64,000 bases of DNA from Hippopus hippopus (Eukaryota; Mollusca; Bivalvia; Cardiida; Cardiidae): assembly GCA_946811185.2 (NCBI GenBank), contig OX328099.1, forward strand, positions 16,333,859-16,397,858, given 5' to 3'. Made by a program: the position numbers and the translations under genes. Shown in pieces: positions 38,592-52,309 of the stretch; the stretch's first letter is position 1; each line of letters opens with the position of its first letter. Under the pieces are notes generated by a model. It was given only the letters and a program-made list of their open reading frames with translations, was not told the origin of the DNA and did no database searches.

Positions 38592-38823
38592 TCCATGCTC
38601 AGTGAAAAGGTGGCTTAATATATCTGCAAAAATTATCGACCCAGTCCTCAGTCCGTGCAGGCTGACCTGAGTAGAAACTTTTACTATTGGTCAATTATTG
38701 ACATGTCAAAGCACCGATGTATCTCATGATTCTTAGACATAGTGGATCTTATTACGTGATATCTTGCATGGTAAAATGCATGACGAAGATGCGTTAAGCC
38801 CCCTTTTGACATAGCATGGCTCT
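38592..38823. repeat. MITE family C
   Basis: TTCCATGCTCAGTGAAAAGG to CCCCCTTTTGACATAGCATG; the central palindrome has decayed. Confidence 0.72.
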
Positions 38824-41800
38824 TATATTTGTCTCTTCTTGGAACTAAATGATATATTCTTAATTCATGCTGCTCGCCGAAAAGAGGTGTTAACAGAGAT
38901 ATGTTTTAATAATGATTATTTGTTTCGTGACTTTGAATATTGGTTTCATTCATAAAACAGTCTTGGAGGTGAAAACGTCTGAGGATATCACAGACAAGAA
39001 TACATGCATTTGGTCTTTTTGTTGTGGCGCTGCATGAGCGGCGGCACTGTATTTTTATTAATTCGCTGTTGAAAAGTGCCTGTGGAGGTAGCCATATTGT
39101 TTACTATATGGACTGGTTCAGTGTTTTTAACATACATGTAAAAATACGATACTTTCATTACCAGATCGAGCCCGTACCAACTTTGTTTTTCTATTTGGAC
39201 TGATTTTTTTGTTTTTTTTTTTAAATGTAAAATACCGTTCTTTCATTGTCAGATCGATAAAAACCAGATCGTATCCCAGATGGCCCAGTTCAAATATTTG
39301 TCATGTAGTATCACCACGTGGACCTCTACGAAGTTTGTTCAAGTGATGCCCTTGGCGTAAAAAATTAACCCGCTGTAATGCGCCCTAATTCAGAAACAAC
39401 TGATTTTAGGCGCCACTGAGGTTATGCATCAATATTTTCTTGTTTTGTAGTTTTGAAATACAGCAAAACTCTGGCTGCTAGAATATTAAAATAATTAGAA
39501 TGAGACGTTCATTTGAAGAGTTGATAGAATAAGAAAAAATCGCATTTGGACATACATGTATAAGTGAAGAAGCAATTTTGATTGCGCACCCCAGTGATCA
39601 GAATTGTTACCGCTTATTTTTGAAAAAAGAGATTAGTTGTATGTGTCAGGATATCATACTGCCATTTTTTGTCCGTTGTGCGTGCACGTATCAAGTCTTC
39701 AAAAAATCATAGAATATCATTCATTCCAGTTTATTTTTTTTACTCATTGGCTTATTAGAGTTATCGAGTATGAACTGTGGTTATGAGAGGAAAGTTTTAT
39801 GTGATACAGACTGTTACTTGTATGCAAAGAAACTGTTCCTTTGTTACTGTTTAAGTGTCAGTAAAGCTTACGAGTGACTACAAATTCTAAACACTCTAGA
39901 ATCTTCTCCACAAATTCTCAGTTTCATTTGTCTTATTTGCACGAATCATCGTACTATCAACATGCTGACATTGCAGAAATACAACATTGTAAACTAATTA
40001 ATCATCTTCTCCGTATCATTAACCTATTTCTGTGCAGGTACATTTCTTCAGGCATTCTGAAAAGGAATACAAATGTACAGGCGAGGTATTTGAAGGAAAT
40101 TTGAATCCTGATTTAACAAGCAATTTCTCCTTTTCCCACAATGTTTTCTGACAGTAATATATAGCTGGAGCTTTATATAGCTGGAGCTTGAAAAGTCGTA
40201 TCTGTAAAGTAAAAGGTTATGCAGCGTGACAAGAGTCAAAATGCGTGATCTAGGTTACTTTGAGGAACAAAATAAAAAGGAAGGTTAATGGGACAAAAAC
40301 ATGCACGGAAACTTGCTCAGCCTCTTTTTAGATTTCACCCTGGTATTACAAAATGTCTTATATTGTATCTCTTTCCTGTAGTATAAGTGCATCAGCTACT
40401 TAAAGGCCCAATAGCGACCGAAGGAAAGCATCTCCGCGGTCAAATGGGGGGGGTATTCTTCAGTTATTTCCCTTGATTACTCTCCAGTACTGTATTAGTC
40501 CTGATGAGGGTTTTATTTGGTTTTTATCCTGGATTTTCCTGCACAACACAAATATGTTCTTTAGATGATATCTCAACTAAATCCGATTAGATTGTTTCAC
40601 AAATTGATACATACACATTTCTCTGATGATTGAGAACAGAATTTGCTTTAAAATTAAATTCCTATCATCTATGAGTTTAAATATTATTATGGGTCTGACA
40701 ATATATTGCAGTATGGTCTGTCAAAGTTTATTGGCTGGCAGAAAAATGAATCGTAAAACTAGGCTTAAAGTTGGCAACTTCTAATTTTAGTAATACAACG
40801 CAGCATTTTCTCCTTTTCTCCACATTGTTTTCAAAACCATTTTTTTCTCTTGGTTGTTAAAATAGGGGAATGTTTCGTAAAGGATTGATTAGTGTCATAA
40901 TCTAAAAATAGTCCTCGTAGTAATATGTTGATTTCAGGGAAATTTAGCCTGGAAATGAACAGTTCCATTTCTATTTTCATGAAATATCGGTCAAGTATTT
41001 TTTTGCGGAGTTCTTAATATTGGTTTTTAGCAGAGCTTTTAATCAATCAGTGTTTTCAAGGAAGTCTTCGATAGAAATTTACAAAAAAAGAGAATGACGA
41101 CCGGCTTAATCTAGAATAACTGTAACTCTGGACTCAACCACAAGATATTGTGAGTGTACCAAGGTTTTCAGTCTTTTATTACCAAACAGTGTTCACCTAT
41201 TTACAAATTTATTGGAATAGTCATATTTATAAATACTGCCGCTCCAAGATAAAACCTTCCTAAATATATAGTCTGTTGTCCGTATTACGCTTTCACAAAA
41301 TATTTGCATGACCGGGTTTTGTTATGGTGTCAAACTGTTTTGTTTTTCTATCAGTCCGTTTTCATATGAACGAGATAGATTCCTCAATTTTCCTGAATAA
41401 CGTTTTCATCTGAGCACCAATCTCTCACTTTACATAATGAACATTCTTTGTAAAAAAAAAAAACAGTCAATACATCTGGGCATAAACCGCTATCATATAT
41501 CTGGCCAGCAACACATACCAGATAAATGAATATACTCGTCCTCTCAGACAGTTATATGTCTATAGGGGGATATAAAATAGCCAGTTTTATCTTCTCTTCA
41601 TTATGAAATGGACACCAAACATATCTCTAGCTGCTTCATCACAAATTTAATATACGTGTGGAATGTTAGAAGTGTCCAGCGTGAGTCTATGAGCACAAAA
41701 TATTAAGTTTAAATTTGGTTTCAAATTTATTATTCAAAATTGAGAAATAGTCCGCTTTGCCTTTAGGCAATTGTGATGAATTGCAGAATAAAAAAAAATA

Positions 41801-41930
41801 CGGCCACGGACAACTACAAATGCAAACCTCATGAAAGCAAATAACTATCCAATACCATAACATTACATTACATAGAACACTGAAATTGTTTTGTTTATCG
41901 TCACCACCAGATGCGCCTATGGGCGAAGCT
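38824..41930. other. Long gene-free stretch
   Basis: Only partial family D tips (about 40108-40150 and 40800-40842) and a dispersed repeat starting AAAGGCCCAATAGCG at 40402, similar to 49443. Nothing coding is supported. Confidence 0.6.
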
Positions 41931-42129
41931 TCAGAAGCCTGTTAGTCATGTTTCAGGCGAAACCTAAGGTACGCCTTGGTTCTTTAACGTGCTTGGTGTA
42001 TAATAGTGTCACACGGGGCCTCTGTTTATCGTCTCATCCAAAAGCCTATTAGTGTTTCTTTCAGTTGGCCAGCCGTGGGGCTCTAACAAACACCCGTAAG
42101 CGTCCCTGGATTTGCCGCTTACAAGTCTC

Positions 42130-42295
42130 ACGGCCTACCACTTTAACTATTTGGCCTACGATTTGTGCTATTTGGCCTGCCACTGAAGCTGTTCGGCCTA
42201 CCATTTGCACTTTTCAGCTTGCCACTTAAGCTTTTCGGCCTACTATTTGCGCTATTCAGTCTACCACTTGGGCTATTTGGCCTACCACCTATACG
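42130..42295. repeat. About 42-bp (2 x 21) tandem repeat
   Basis: Seven or so units of GGCCTACCA-x-TTTGNGCTATT. The minus frame reads as RPNS/SGRPNSxN repeats; I regard this as a minisatellite, not a gene. Confidence 0.65.
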
Positions 42296-42939
42296 TGCTG
42301 ACCATTGTTTGTAGGGTGGCCGAATACCAAAATAAATACATGTATGTACATTAATCGTGTAGCATAAGGTGAAAACCTTTCCGCTTATCATTTTAGGAGA
42401 ATACACGAAATGTACACATAAACGTGGCTTTAACCGAGGAAAGAAGGTCAATTAAGATAAAGAGGTTTCATTAATGAGACGTGATGTATTACATGTGACA
42501 TAAATATGCTGTGACTTTATTATGTGCCGGCATCCATCACCAATCATTGAAATTAGATCTTTTTGAACGATTCCCTGAGAGCAGGCTTCACAATAGGCTG
42601 TATTATTAGAGATATTCTCTTTTATTGGGGGCGCGTGTACACATGCCATAAAATATTTATCAATTCCAGTAATTGTATATAATGTCTTTTGTGAATCTTT
42701 CGCTTTTTTGATTCGTGTGTGAATGGTTGGGATGTTACAGTTAATATATCCTGAATTTTGGCTTTAACAAAGTGCCCTCTATTGCTCATTGCTTAACTCC
42801 TTAACACACGGCAAAATCATAGGTTTGTCGAAATTTAAACCACTTGCAGATGACAACTCAAAGATGGCTCCAATGATGAAACTTGCCTCTAATTGAGTAG
42901 AAAATATGATGGAAAAAGGAGAAAAATGCTGGTAACCAA

Positions 42940-43110
42940 AAATCCATTTTGTTTAACAACCGATTGAATCTTGAGGTAGAATTGTCCTTGGACATGCAGA
43001 AAATGGACTGGCTCTAAAAATAGCAGAAACTACTTACGCAGGTCAGTCTGTCCAAAATGCGCAGGCAGACCTGAGTCGAAACTTTTTGCAAATGCATTAA
43101 ACGTCCTTTT
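42940..43110. repeat. MITE family C, partial
   Basis: Right part only: TCCTTGGACATGCAGAAAAT, a degenerate palindrome, and TTTTCACAGAGCAC. Confidence 0.68.
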
Positions 43111-43287
43111 CACAGAGCACATATTTGAATGCATGTGAAAAACTTGTGACAAAAGGAGAGATATCCAAGTAAAATTGATGTCTGATCTTGAAACGAGTTA
43201 AGATTTAAAAGAAAAAAATGTTCAGATTGGTTGGCGCCTTCGGTCCCAGAAATCAGTACCCGTCGTCAACAACCATAAAACTGTATT

Positions 43288-43405
43288 GTTAGTATAATTC
43301 TCAAGATTATTTCTCTCTTTAATTTGAAAGTAACGCGATTTCTGATTGGCTAAACCATTTGGTTTAGCTAATCAGACATTACGTTACTTTCTCAACCTAA
43401 AATAA
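43288..43405. repeat. MITE family E, truncated
   Basis: Only the inner palindrome (GATTGGCTAAACCATTTGG) and part of the arms remain. Confidence 0.65.
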
Positions 43406-43769
43406 AAATATAAATGCAATTCCGAATGATCGGCAACTACAGCCCCAGAAATCCAGACTTTACGAGAAAAAAGTGGAATAAATCCCCGTCTAATGTAAAA
43501 CATATCTTCGAATTCGTGCAGAAGATTTAATTGGACGTTTCCGTCTTTACGAGGCCTAAGCAATCAATCAAGCGCACATCTACGTTCTCAAGACGCTTAT
43601 CCGACTGGACGCCCACATTTTCCAATCTCAGAAAATTTCAGCTTGCTGAATGTTGTACAAACTCTATTAGAGAGGCTTGGTCTTAAGTAATTCGATAAAT
43701 TCACCCTTAAACCTTTGATCAAGTAATTTTGTGTTTAAAACGATACTGAGAAAAAAAAAAAAAAGGCAA

Positions 43770-43835
43770 TTGAAAACATCGTGGGATAAGGAGAACGTGC
43801 GATTAAACACCATTTTTTCCTTTGCACACAACGTT
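43770..43835. repeat. MITE family D, degenerate
   Basis: TTGAAAACATCGTGGGATAA with a decayed second arm (CACACAACGTTTGC). Confidence 0.6.
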
Positions 43836-44033
43836 TGCTACCGTACCAAAGTCAAATGCCATTATTTGAGCAACAATGAATTTGTCGCAGACCTATAAAT
43901 GCATTCAATGTTGTCAAGTCTATAATAGTTTCGTCAAGTAGAGGAGTTTGGAACTGAGCACTACTGAAATTGCTGTTGCACAGGCATTTGTGTTCATGCT
44001 CAATTAGTTGACTTTATGCTTGGCCCTGAACTT

Positions 44034-44092
44034 TCGTAATTTAAGCTTCGAATATGTGAAAACCGTAATTTAAGCTTCGAATATGTGAAAAC
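44034..44092. repeat. Direct duplication, about 29 bp x 2
   Basis: CGTAATTTAAGCTTCGAATA occurs twice in tandem. Confidence 0.75.
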
Positions 44093-44170
44093 TTTAGATG
44101 AGGAATAACTAATGTCGGGAAAAATAAAGTCAAGTTCTAAATTTAATTCAAAAAGGCTCCTGTATAAGGT

Positions 44171-44385
44171 TTAACTCTTTGGGCTGCCAAGCGCGACTCA
44201 CTGACCTTTTGCGGACAGTGTAGATCAAGATCAGACTGCACAGAACGTGCAGTCTGATCTTTGATCTACACTGTCCGATAAGGACATAATTTCCCCAAAA
44301 AACCACCTTTGAAATAGCAAAAAATGGGCTTTTACTATCGGCTTAAAAGTTTCATTTCACTTATTTAGCAGGATAAGGGTTAATA
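44171..44385. repeat. MITE family B, complete
   Basis: TTAACTCTTTGGGCTGCC to GCAGGATAAGGGTTAA; TTAA at both ends. Confidence 0.83.
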
Positions 44386-44689
44386 GATTGACATGACTTT
44401 CAAATTTCATACTCGACTGAGTTGAGCGCGTAAAGAATACTAAAAGCGCTGGCACAGAACTTCTGAATTTTTTATGTGGAATATTGCGGGCCGAGCATAA
44501 AGTCAACTTGTCGAGCATGAACACAAATGGCAAAAAAAAATTACAAAGATTTGGTTTTTCCTATTGGCGGAAATTAAAATCAATTTAAACCTTAAACTGG
44601 TAAAAAATAAGCAGACATTTCCACCAAAGAGTAAATTGGGATTTCAAAGTTGTTTTCGATAGAAAATGTCTTAGTCTATCAGAGTATAT

Positions 44690-44950
44690 AGATCCAAAGA
44701 TCAGCCTGCACTTCTAACTGTACAGGACAGTGTAGATCGAAGGTCACACTGAACCTGAAGTGCAGTCTGATCTTCGATTTACACTGTCCGAAACAGCGAG
44801 ATATTTTCCAACGAAAAAGCATGGAATGCCCGTTAAGTGCAGTCTGATCTTGAATCTACACAGTCCGATATAGTGAGATAGTTTCCATTGAAAAGACATG
44901 GTATACACGTCTAGTGCAGTCTGTTCTTGGACCCACACTTTCCTCAAAAG
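44690..44950. repeat. MITE family B, tandem fragments
   Basis: Three degenerate half-palindromes (GTGCAGTCTGATCTT, GTGCAGTCTGTTCTTGG) in a row. Confidence 0.55.
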
Positions 44951-45229
44951 TGTATTGAGAAGGGACCAGCAGCTCAATTAAAGGTTAAAGTGTTTGGCAC
45001 TGTCACTGTGAAAGAAGCAGCGCAGTCGTAAGCATTATAATGTGTGTAAGACCTTTCCGTGATCAATAACACGACAACTGAAGCGGGTAAGAGCGACAAG
45101 GGTTGACGCTGACAACAGAAAAATAACGGGAGAATTTGATACTTTTCTCTTTCGCATGGACCGTCGATGCAGATCTATGTATGACCGTCCAATACGTCTT
45201 TAGAAACCTGAGGAAAATTTAAAAGAAGT

Positions 45230-45492
45230 GAGCCATGCTCTGTGAAAAGGAGGCTTAATACACCTGCAAAAAAATTCGACGTAGGTCAGCCTGCGCAGTC
45301 TGCGCAGGCTGACCTGTGTCGAAACGTTTTGCTATTGGTAAATTTTCTGTATGTCGAAGGACCTGTATATTTTATGATTCAATTGGTTGTTAGACAAAAT
45401 GAATTTTATGGATCTACAATTATATAATGACTTGCATGGTGTAGTGCATCACGGGGATGCACTAAGCACCTTTTGCCAGAACATGGCTCAAG
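45230..45492. repeat. MITE family C
   Basis: GAGCCATGCTCTGTGAAAAG to TTTTGCCAGAACATGGCTC. The overlapping 158-codon frame is mostly this repeat. Confidence 0.85.
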
Positions 45493-46540
45493 TATTTATG
45501 CGTGCAATTGTCTTTCATTTTACTTGTACTTCATCGTGCAAAAGTGTCTGTCGTAATGGGCAAAAATTGGATGGATGCTTTGGTCCCCGTTTGGCGCGAT
45601 TGTTAAGGCCTTGGACTTGTAAACTTGGTTTCTGGTGGCGCAAGTCACGTGGAAGTGTCCAACTCTATCAAATCTTGATACTGGCCATTTCCAGGAAAGG
45701 TATATACAATGGAGTGGCAGATATACGACTAAAATACTATAAAAAGCGACGCAAAACTTTTTTCAAAGCAAAGAAATTAACTAAAATTGAGAAACATTTA
45801 AGGAATTGGTCTAAATTTTTCGACGAAGCACATATTGAGCTCAAAACAAATGTTGTCTGGTGACAAGAGACATTAGATTGGCAGACAAATCCATCATTAA
45901 TAGCCTTATTAATTATTCATAACTTTCAAAACAATTGCATAAACAAATTCACACAACTGTCTGGCTCTTTCACTGTGTAACAACGAAAAGGAATATTTGA
46001 TTTCATCAGTCTCCAGTCCCAAAAAGGAAAGTATCATGACGGAACCTCGTCAGCATACATCCCTGAGGTAACGTCAGCCGTTGTTGTCGCCTGCAATGGG
46101 TCCCTGCTGAATTCTCGAAACAGCTGTCGCCGGGAACCATCAGTAAACGCTGAAGACAATTTGATTGGATAAATCGAATTAGATATTCTGATTGATAACT
46201 TCGGGAGCTATTATATTTTGTTGTGTCCTCATGCCTTGTCGACCACTTGAAATATCAGAATGTGTAGTTACTAACCATTCTAACGTTAGTTGCAATTCTT
46301 ATTCGAATTTTATAGACTAAAGATCTGATTGGCAAAGACATTCTGTCTCAGCCAATAAAATAAAGCAACTAATCGTATTATTTTAGAGTCTCTCAGGATC
46401 TTCTTCCTATCAATGACGATTCCTTGACATCTCAAAAAGGAGTGTAATTGTTGTTAGATTTACGTAAAAATATGACTCCTTCGACAGTCTGTTAAAAATG
46501 TTTACCACGCATTTCCGAATTTTATCATTTCTGAGGGAGA
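45493..46540. other. No gene recognised
   Basis: The open frame reaching 45863 has a lysine-rich end but no motif, and its first half is MITE sequence. Confidence 0.5.
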
Positions 46541-46548
46541 AGACTAAA

Positions 46549-46720
46549 AAACATTGTGGGAAAAGGAGAAAATGCTGGTAACCAGCATTTTCTCCTTTCT
46601 AACAATGTTTTCTATCATTTCAAAACGAAATTCCATCGTTTGAGTCACATTTTTTCAGTCATTTGCAAATGCTTTCAATTTGGATAACTACAAATTTTTG
46701 TCGTTTGGTAAAGAGTTAAC
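46549..46720. repeat. MITE family D
   Basis: AACATTGTGGGAAAAGGAG palindrome followed by the family's tail ending GTTTGGTAAAGAGTTAA. Confidence 0.78.
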
Positions 46721-47261
46721 TCCTAACCTCATGAAACAATTTGCAGCAGATGTCTTCGAAATTATTTTTATGAAATATTCATAACAATCAATAAGAGTCA
46801 AGTTTTGGTACGGCAATGTCTCATTTTGCCACACTGTTTTTAAAAGTTGTATATCGCAAGGGACGCAATCAAATGTCATCTACCGACGGTTATGAGTGAA
46901 AGCAACCGTTGGCATTCTTTGAGTCCCACTGGAATTTTCTTCCGATTCAATAATGGCTTCGTTAATATCTTTTATAGAGAAATACGACTGGACGTGGGAC
47001 GACTTTTTCTGTTTTGGTGGTTTACGCTTTTTTCAAGGGAGTTGGAGGAGGGATGAAGTCTTTTGTTGCTGAAGTCAATAGCTATTCTGAAGCACTTGAT
47101 TTTGCGAACTGCTTTTAGTGTTGCCATTTGTCGTTAACATACGCCTGTCACTACAGAGTTTTTTCTACGTCAATTGTTTGTTATTGGTTCCGTAAGTAGC
47201 CGACTCATACCTCTACCTTCTGTTGGGCACCATTTAATACTTTCACTGCCAATATCACCTT

Positions 47262-47455
47262 GGATAGTTTTTGCGGACGAAGGAGATCAAGATCAGACTG
47301 CACAAAACGCGCAGTCTGACCTTGGTCTACACCGTCCGCTACTTGATGCTTAATTTTGGCCGGAATTGTCTTCAGTCTCAATGAAAAAAAAGAGGTTTTA
47401 GACCTCTCATAAATGTCGAATCTGTTTATTTGTCAGTGAAAAAGTTAAGCTGTTT
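47262..47455. repeat. MITE family B, degenerate
   Basis: Palindrome core at 47274-47342 with a decayed tail ending GTGAAAAAGTTAA. Confidence 0.65.
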
Positions 47456-47480
47456 TTCAGGTGGCTCTTACTGATGGTCT

Positions 47481-47665
47481 CAACTCTTAAGCTGCTAAGC
47501 GCGACTCGCTGACCTTTTGCGGACAGTGTAGATCAAGATCAGACTGCACGGAACGTGCAGTCTGATCTTGGATCTACACTGTCCGGCAAGAAGATATTTT
47601 TCTCCCCCAAATAAGTTAAATATAGCATTATTTGGGGTTTTACTGTCGGCTTGAAAGGATTAACT
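47481..47665. repeat. MITE family B
   Basis: AACTCTTAAGCTGCTAAGCG, palindrome, CGGCTTGAAAGGATTAA. Confidence 0.78.
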
Positions 47666-47676
47666 TTGCACGATCA

Positions 47677-47826
47677 GGGCCTGTATTCACCAACACTTCA
47701 ATATTGCATTCTTAGTCTAATTCTACGTTTAGAGAGTAACGACATTTCTAATTGGCATAATCAAATGGTTTAACTCATAAGAAATAAACTAAAAATGGTA
47801 TGAAAAATGAGTTGTGAATACGGGCC
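47677..47826. repeat. MITE family E
   Basis: GGGCCTGTATTCACCAACAC ... TGTGAATACGGGCC; middle shortened. Confidence 0.72.
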
Positions 47827-47829
47827 AAG

Positions 47830-48810
47830 ATATCGCTAGTTCTAGTTTCGTTTGATCGACGCAGCTTTTCTTTTGGTCATGTTTGCAGACTATGTGAATT
47901 AAGTATTGGACCAAATGACTGTTGTTCTTGTCTCTGTGGCAAGCCTACTACATAAACCGCATTCTTTATTGGATTCGTCCGTCATTCATGTCGTATTAAA
48001 TATACCTATACTTATCTAATATCTTTGCTGGAAGCGTTGTGTTACATCATGGCAAATTTCCTTTAAATGGATATAAGGCCCAAGACTTTACTTTCAATTA
48101 TTAGTGTTTTATCGGCACGATAGTCACAATTTTAATTCATATGCTTTAGAATGGTGCAATTACGACCATCAGAACATTATTTGTCATACATGCACAAACA
48201 CTTGATTAAATTTTATGTGGAAGGCTTGAAGCTAATTCTTTTCATAGTCTTTCAATGGTCTAATTTCTGAACGCAAAACTTGAAACATCTTTTTTTTTCC
48301 ATTTTATTAGCAGATAAAATCTTACAGACTTTTGTGAGATATTTTATCCTAAATCCATCAAGAAAGACAAATTCATTCTTTATCAGAAATTTACCCGAAT
48401 AAATGTTTCAAAGTCACATGCAAGATAATATGATCCCAAATTCATCAAAACAAGAAAGCCATTCTACATCAAAAATAAAGGGACGAAATCCGAAATACGG
48501 CATCCAAATCTAGATATCATTACCGCAAAGAAACGAGCTGTGAGAAAGAATTGATATTAACATGTCATGTCAATTTCGCTATCCCATGATGCCCTATGAC
48601 TCTTTGACACCTAGTTAGAGGAAAAGTTGATTTATCATTTCATTACCAGGGAGCCATGAATCAGCTTTGGGGCGATTGTTCTATCGTCCATTCTTGGGCC
48701 AAAATCAATCAAAATGTGTAGACCTTTTATGCATGACCCCCCCTTCCGATATGAATCATGAATTTTAACATTTTCCAAGCGATTCCAGGTTTGAACTGCC
48801 AAGGGGAAAT
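47830..48810. other. No gene recognised
   Basis: AT-rich, short frames only, no clear repeat family. Confidence 0.6.
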
Positions 48811-48816
48811 ATTTTT

Positions 48817-48988
48817 GAAACATTGCGGGAAAAGGAGAAAATGCTGGTAACCAGCATTTCCTCCTTTTCCCACAATGTTTTCTACCTTTTTAAAGGAAAA
48901 TCTCATCATTTAAGCCACAATTTATTTGTTGTCTGCAAATGCTTTCAAAATGGACTAAACAAAAAATCGTTTGTTAACGAGTTAAATA
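48817..48988. repeat. MITE family D
   Basis: GAAACATTGCGGGAAAAGGA palindrome and a tail ending TTGTTAACGAGTTAA. Confidence 0.75.
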
Positions 48989-49235
48989 AACTAGAAATTC
49001 CAGATTTTTTTTCTCCAGCTAGGTCATAATCAGAAAATCCTGATTAGATCCCAACTTTCCACGATTGTCAAATAGGGTGTTCTTGAGCAAGGAAAAACAG
49101 AGCGTAAGCCTAGTACCGGTATATCCAGATGTCAAATTAATTCTTAGCAAATTATCCACGTGATATATGGCTTATTAGACTATATCTCTAACTCTTTAGA
49201 AGACGACAATTTCTTATTAAAACATAATCCTCCTT

Positions 49236-49445
49236 AAATCTTCATGCCAAATATTGCCCCTTGCAGTTGCAAGGTTGCATAGACCACGACCGATAGAAAA
49301 TCCATTGCATTTTCACAGGATCATCAAAGAATTCAGTGTTGTGACGTTTACACAGTTGACTAAATTTTAAACCATTTCACTGTCTATCAATTTTTACAGA
49401 CTTTTTTCTCTCCGGTTGTAAGGATGTATCTTTAAAGTTATTTAA
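49236..49445. repeat. Dispersed repeat G
   Basis: Copy with internal deletion: TTCATGCCAAATATTGCCCC... to GTTGTAAGGATGTATCTTTA. Confidence 0.65.
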
Positions 49446-49916
49446 AGGCCCAGTAAAGGCCAAAATATCAAAGGTGTCATTATACATTTAAATTTAAATC
49501 ATACCATTTAAAAGTACGAAAAATATTGTGGTGATGACAGTCTATTATCGTGTGGTCGGGCCATCTGTTATTCGCTGGCAGAAAAAAGCATTTTAAAATC
49601 AGGCAAAAAGTAAACAGAAGACACAGCTACCTGGCAGGTTTTAACCTAGTTTTGAAATTAATTTCTGTGTCAGCAACTAACACTTGGACCGACCGTACAA
49701 TGACAGATTGTCATCTTCACAATAATTTCCATACTTTTAAATGTTATGATATAAATTCAAATGCATTTAAACACCCGCTTTGTTTACTTTTGGGCTTTAT
49801 TGTTACTTTAATCTAAAACAAACCATCTGTCTATTCTGTCTCAGCCAATCAGGTGGCTAGTCTTAGAAACATAGGAATTGTTACAATATTAAGACTTGAT
49901 TGGTGAAACCAACCCC

Positions 49917-50118
49917 AGGGTCCGTTTTAACCAACCATTCTTAGGAATATTTTTAGTCTTTTGTCGGAGAAATTTTCTAAATTTGAAAGTAACACAACTT
50001 CTGATTGGCTAAACCAAATGGTTTAGCCAATCAGAAGTTGTGTTACTTTCAAATGTAGAAAATTCTTGAGAATTAGACTTTAGAATGTTCTTAAGGATGG
50101 TTGGTGAATATTGACCCA
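49917..50118. repeat. MITE family E
   Basis: The palindrome is near perfect across GATTGGCTAAACCAAATGG; ends GGTTGGTGAATATTGACCC. Confidence 0.83.
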
Positions 50119-50324
50119 GGTGTTTTATAGATCAATAAATCTCTAGAACCCAGAGCGAAGAAAAAATGAAAGTCGTCCTTATCTAATTTACCTGCCTGAC
50201 ATCTGATAAAGCAGGGCGTTCACTTCAACTTCGGATAAGAAAGCTGTAAAACCTTAAAGATAGATCTTTACTCGTTTTCATCCATTTCTTTTACCAATTT
50301 CAGCTTTACTTGATAAAACTATAA

Positions 50325-50605
50325 TCATTCTTGTATCCTCATGCCAAATGTTGCCCCTGCCGCAGGCTGGCGGTTGAAAGGTTGCACAGTTTACGACGGA
50401 TAGAAAATGTATTTCATTCTCTGGAGGCTATCCAAAGACATCACAACCACAGTTTCCAGTTTTAAATCGAAGACAGATCCCTTGAATTTATTTATCCCAT
50501 ACACCATATATCGATTTTCTATGTATGTTTTACACAGCTGACTTGATTCTAAACACTATCAAATTTTAACAGCGTGTGTTTACTCTGTGGCTGTAAAGAT
50601 GTATC
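50325..50605. repeat. Dispersed repeat G
   Basis: Copy with AATGTTGCCCCTGCCG and CTGTAAAGATGTATCTTC at its ends. Confidence 0.65.
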
Positions 50606-51177
50606 TTCAAATGAACAATTCCCTTGTTTGAGTACAGGTATACAGAGAAATCCCTTTCGAAAACATTGTGGAAAAAAGGAGGAATAGCTTGTCACAAGGA
50701 AATATGAAAGTAGTCCTTATTAATTTAGCTCAGTGCTTGACATCTGATAAAGGAGGGCGTTCACTTCAACTTTGGATGAAAATGCTGTGAAACCTTCAAT
50801 AAACAATCTCTTGTTTGAGCGCAGGTATACAGAGAAATTCCTGTTGAAAACATTGTGGGAAAAGGAGAAACTGCTCGTCACAGGAGAAAAAAATTGATAG
50901 TCGTCGTTATCTAATTTATCTGTCTGGCATCTGATAAAGCAGGGCGTTCACTTCAGCTTCGGATAAGAATGATGTGAAACCTTTCAGTAAACAATCCCAT
51001 GTTTGAGCGCCGGCCTTGAGAAAAGTCCCTTTTGAAATCATTGTGGAAAAATGATTTCCCACAATGTTTTCTACTTTATCAGAGCCAAGAAAATCATAGG
51101 TTGTGCAATCGGTATTGGTGATTTATCGGCCATTATACAATCTTCTTGCAAGTGAAAAAGAGTGGAAAAGTTGGAAA

Positions 51178-51320
51178 ATCCCGGTCGGGTAGCTCTGTGG
51201 TTAGGGTATCTGACTTGTGACCTGGTGGTTGCGGGTTCCATACCCGGTTGAGGCAAACTTTCTTTTTGGCGAGTTTTTGCCTGTCACCTCTGATGCAATT
51301 GAAAGAAGTAGTAAGTGGCA
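51178..51320 (+). repeat. SINE, 3'-truncated
   Basis: TAGCTCTGTGGTTAGGG (A box), GCGGGTTCCATACCCGG (B box) and GAGGCAAACTTTC, then cut off by a family E MITE at about 51318. Confidence 0.72.
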
Positions 51321-51450
51321 AGTAACACACCTTCTGATTGGCTAAACCATTTGGTTTAGCCAATCAGAAGTTGTGTTACTTTCAAATTTGAAAAATCGTG
51401 AAGAATAAGACAAAGAGCGTTCTTGAGAATGGTTGGTGAATTTGGATCCA
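51318..51450. repeat. MITE family E, truncated
   Basis: Starts within the arm at AAGTAACACACCTTCTG, joined directly to a SINE, and ends GGTTGGTGAATTTGGATCC. Confidence 0.7.
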
Positions 51451-52018
51451 GTTATATCACAGAAGTCAAATTATCCGCGGTAGAAAAACGAATCAACAAT
51501 GGATGGGGGAAAAAATGAAACGTATGACTGCAGCTTTATCTTCCATATTTCTAGGGGAGAGAGGAAACCATTTCTGGGAACTAATTGAATTGTATTTACA
51601 CAACATGGGTCTTTCTCCTATAAATAATGGGTTTGGGCCAACTGCTCGAGACCTATTGGGTTTTCTATTTTGACAGTAGTAATATATCATGCAACATGAA
51701 ACGTATTGTCAACAATGCTTACCATCTTTTTCGTTCGGCTGTCGTCTTATTATAGTAGAATTTTTGTAACCACAAAAAGAAAGTAGAATACCGCACCGCA
51801 GCACGAAGTATTTCATTATTTATCAACAATGTTTCCAAAAGTATTGAAAATATTTGTCGTATCATATCCTTTAAGTGCTTTCCTTTTGTAAAAAGTGAGT
51901 GTTTTCAAATGGTCTAAAATTCAAAATGCAACCTCTGCGTTACATTTACCCAATGTATGAGTATTTTACTGTTTACCACGCAGTCCCGAATTTTAACGAC
52001 CCGTAAACAAAGAGGGCG

Positions 52019-52090
52019 TTTGAAAACAAAGTGGGAAAAGGAGAAAATGCTGGTAACCAGCATTTTCTCCTTTTCCCACTTTGTTTTCAA
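52019..52090. repeat. MITE family D palindrome
   Basis: TTTGAAAACAAAGTGGGAAA and a fully matching complement. Confidence 0.78.
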
Positions 52091-52309
52091 CCCTTTCAGA
52101 GATTTATTTAACCATTAAAGCCAGACTTGATTTAGTCGTCTACGACGGCTCTGAATTTGAATGAGTCTGTTCTTGTCGTTTGTTAAAGCCCCTGTTATCG
52201 AAAGCTTTGGGAAGCATAGTTAGGAAACAAGGGAATTGCTTGTAAAATTCAGGGGCTCCTTTTCTCAAGATGCATGTCTGAAATGATTTTTTATCTTTTT
52301 TTTTTAACT

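Noticed and set aside
45387..45863. 158-codon open frame as a gene
   Set aside because: Its first third is a MITE end and the rest shows no domain.
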